Below the pieces are notes generated by a model, which saw only the letters and a program-made list of their open reading frames with translations, did not search any database and had not been told where the DNA came from. DNA of 64,000 nt from Burkholderia diffusa. GTDB lineage: Bacteria > Pseudomonadota > Gammaproteobacteria > Burkholderiales > Burkholderiaceae. Location of the stretch: assembly GCF_001718315.1 (NCBI RefSeq), contig NZ_CP013362.1, positions 186,001-250,000 of the forward strand. The letters are read 5' to 3'. Made by a program: the position numbers and the translations under genes. Below, one piece after another: positions 63,393 to 64,000 of the stretch (the stretch's first letter is position 1; each line of letters starts with the position of its first letter).

Positions 63393-64000
63393 TCAGGCGG
63401 CGTGCCCATCGATCAGCTCCCCTTTTTCCAGATGCACGAGCGAGCGCGCGGCGGCTGCCGCGTGCGCATCGTGGGTCACCATGATGATCGTCTTGCCGAG
63501 CTCGGCGTTCATCCGCTGCAGCATCGCGAGCACGTCGGTGGCCGATGCGCGGTCGAGGTCGCCGGTCGGTTCGTCGGCGACGATCAGCACCGGATCGGTG
63601 ATCAGCGCGCGCGCGATCGCGACGCGCTGCTGCTGGCCGCCCGACAGCTCGGACGGGTAATGGGTCATGCGGTCGCCGAGATTCACCATGTCGAGCACCA
63701 GCTCGACGCGCTCGCGGCGTTCGCGGCGCGACAGGTGCGTCAGCATCAGCGGCAGCTCGACGTTCTCGAACGCGGTGAGCACGGGCATCAGGTTGTAGAA
63801 CTGGAAGATGAAGCCGACGTTCGCCGCGCGCCATTCGGCCAGTTGCGCTTCCTCGAGCCGCGAGATGTCGAGGCCGCCCACGCGCAGCTCGCCGCTGTCG
63901 GGCCGGTCGATGCCGGCAACGAGGTTGAGCAGCGTGCTCTTGCCGGAACCCGACGGCCCCATCAGCGCGACGAAGTCGCCTTCGCCGATGTCGAGCGTGA
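63393..64000 (-). CDS. ABC transporter ATPase (MacB/LolD-like), 5' end outside window
   Basis: At least 202 residues are present; the frame stays open to base 64000, so the start lies beyond the window (the residues before the Met at 63962 read [12 protein letters not shown], a normal ABC N-terminal strand). Walker A is GPSGSGKST, the Q loop [20 protein letters not shown], the signature [15 protein letters not shown] and Walker [13 protein letters not shown], with the switch His in [26 protein letters not shown] is typical of the LolD/MacB/FtsE group. It drives the two permeases that follow. Confidence 0.93.
   Translation of the reverse strand, partial: TLDIGEGDFVALMGPSGSGKSTLLNLVAGIDRPDSGELRVGGLDISRLEEAQLAEWRAANVGFIFQFYNLMPVLTAFENVELPLMLTHLSRRERRERVELVLDMVNLGDRMTHYPSELSGGQQQRVAIARALITDPVLIVADEPTGDLDRASATDVLAMLQRMNAELGKTIIMVTHDAHAAAAARSLVHLEKGELIDGHAA

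Overview
The window is high-GC beta-proteobacterial DNA, most consistent with chromosome 1 of a Burkholderia cepacia complex species. The gene order supports this: flagellin glycosyltransferase, fliT, fliD and fliC next to rpsU; flhDC-motAB-che; flhBAFG-fliA followed by ahcY and metF; and short H-NS-type proteins with an AT-hook-like patch. I see no insertion sequence, integrase, prophage, CRISPR array or rRNA. Assignments rest on motif reading and gene order, not on database searches.

Layout. 1-6860: two tandem SPINDLY/OGT-type (GT41) glycosyltransferase genes face the minus-strand flagellar genes fliC, fliD and a fliT-like gene; the unusually short flagellin is read from a sigma-28-type promoter. 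6860-13290: housekeeping and accessory genes (rpsU, tag, a BadF/NagK-like kinase, a Cof-type HAD phosphatase, aqpZ, an H-NS-like protein, a GT4 glycosyltransferase), with a 13-copy 9-bp tandem repeat at 9557-9673. 13290-26325: the flagellar master regulator flhDC behind a long leader, then one same-strand run motA-motB-cheY-like-cheA-cheW-mcp-cheR-cheD-cheB-cheY-cheZ with a second sigma-28 promoter before motA. 26326-30077: a DUF2844/DUF3443 pair (the DUF3443 lipoprotein carries pepsin-like signatures), a VOC protein and a DUF805 membrane protein. 30078-36689: the overlapping flhB-flhA-flhF-flhG-fliA cluster. 36690-39773: an S-adenosylhomocysteine (SAH) riboswitch controlling ahcY - PF04020 membrane protein - metF.

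39798-51142: metabolic and regulatory genes (amidase, dienelactone hydrolase, nitronate monooxygenase, a branched-chain amino-acid binding protein, an MFS exporter, a PPOX/HugZ-like protein, a second H-NS-like protein, a CDF cation transporter, an Lrp regulator, a DEDD exonuclease overlapping an MBL hydrolase). 51143-55888: a structured 660-bp gap, rlpA, and the envelope/replication cluster rsmI/yraN-diaA-dolP-cytochrome c, ending with tRNA-Ala(CGC). 55957-58757: D-glucarate use (gudD, gudP). 58758-61029: a DUF2239 protein and a carotenoid oxygenase behind twin operator-like repeats. 61043-64000: a MacB/LolCDE-type ABC exporter (two FtsX-like permeases and an ATPase cut by the window edge).

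How it works together. FlhDC drives the flagellar export and regulatory genes (flhBAFG, fliA). FliA (sigma-28) in turn reads fliC and motA-che. The GT41 enzymes probably glycosylate FliC, FliT/FliD serve filament assembly and capping, and one receptor with a C-terminal DWETF tether is encoded with its own CheR, CheB and CheD. The points I find most worth following are the pepsin-like DUF3443 lipoprotein, the FlhG that has lost both P-loop lysines but keeps its FlhF-activating DQAxxLR helix, the DUF2239 protein that looks like a ribbon-helix-helix regulator beside repeated operators, and the structured gap before rlpA.
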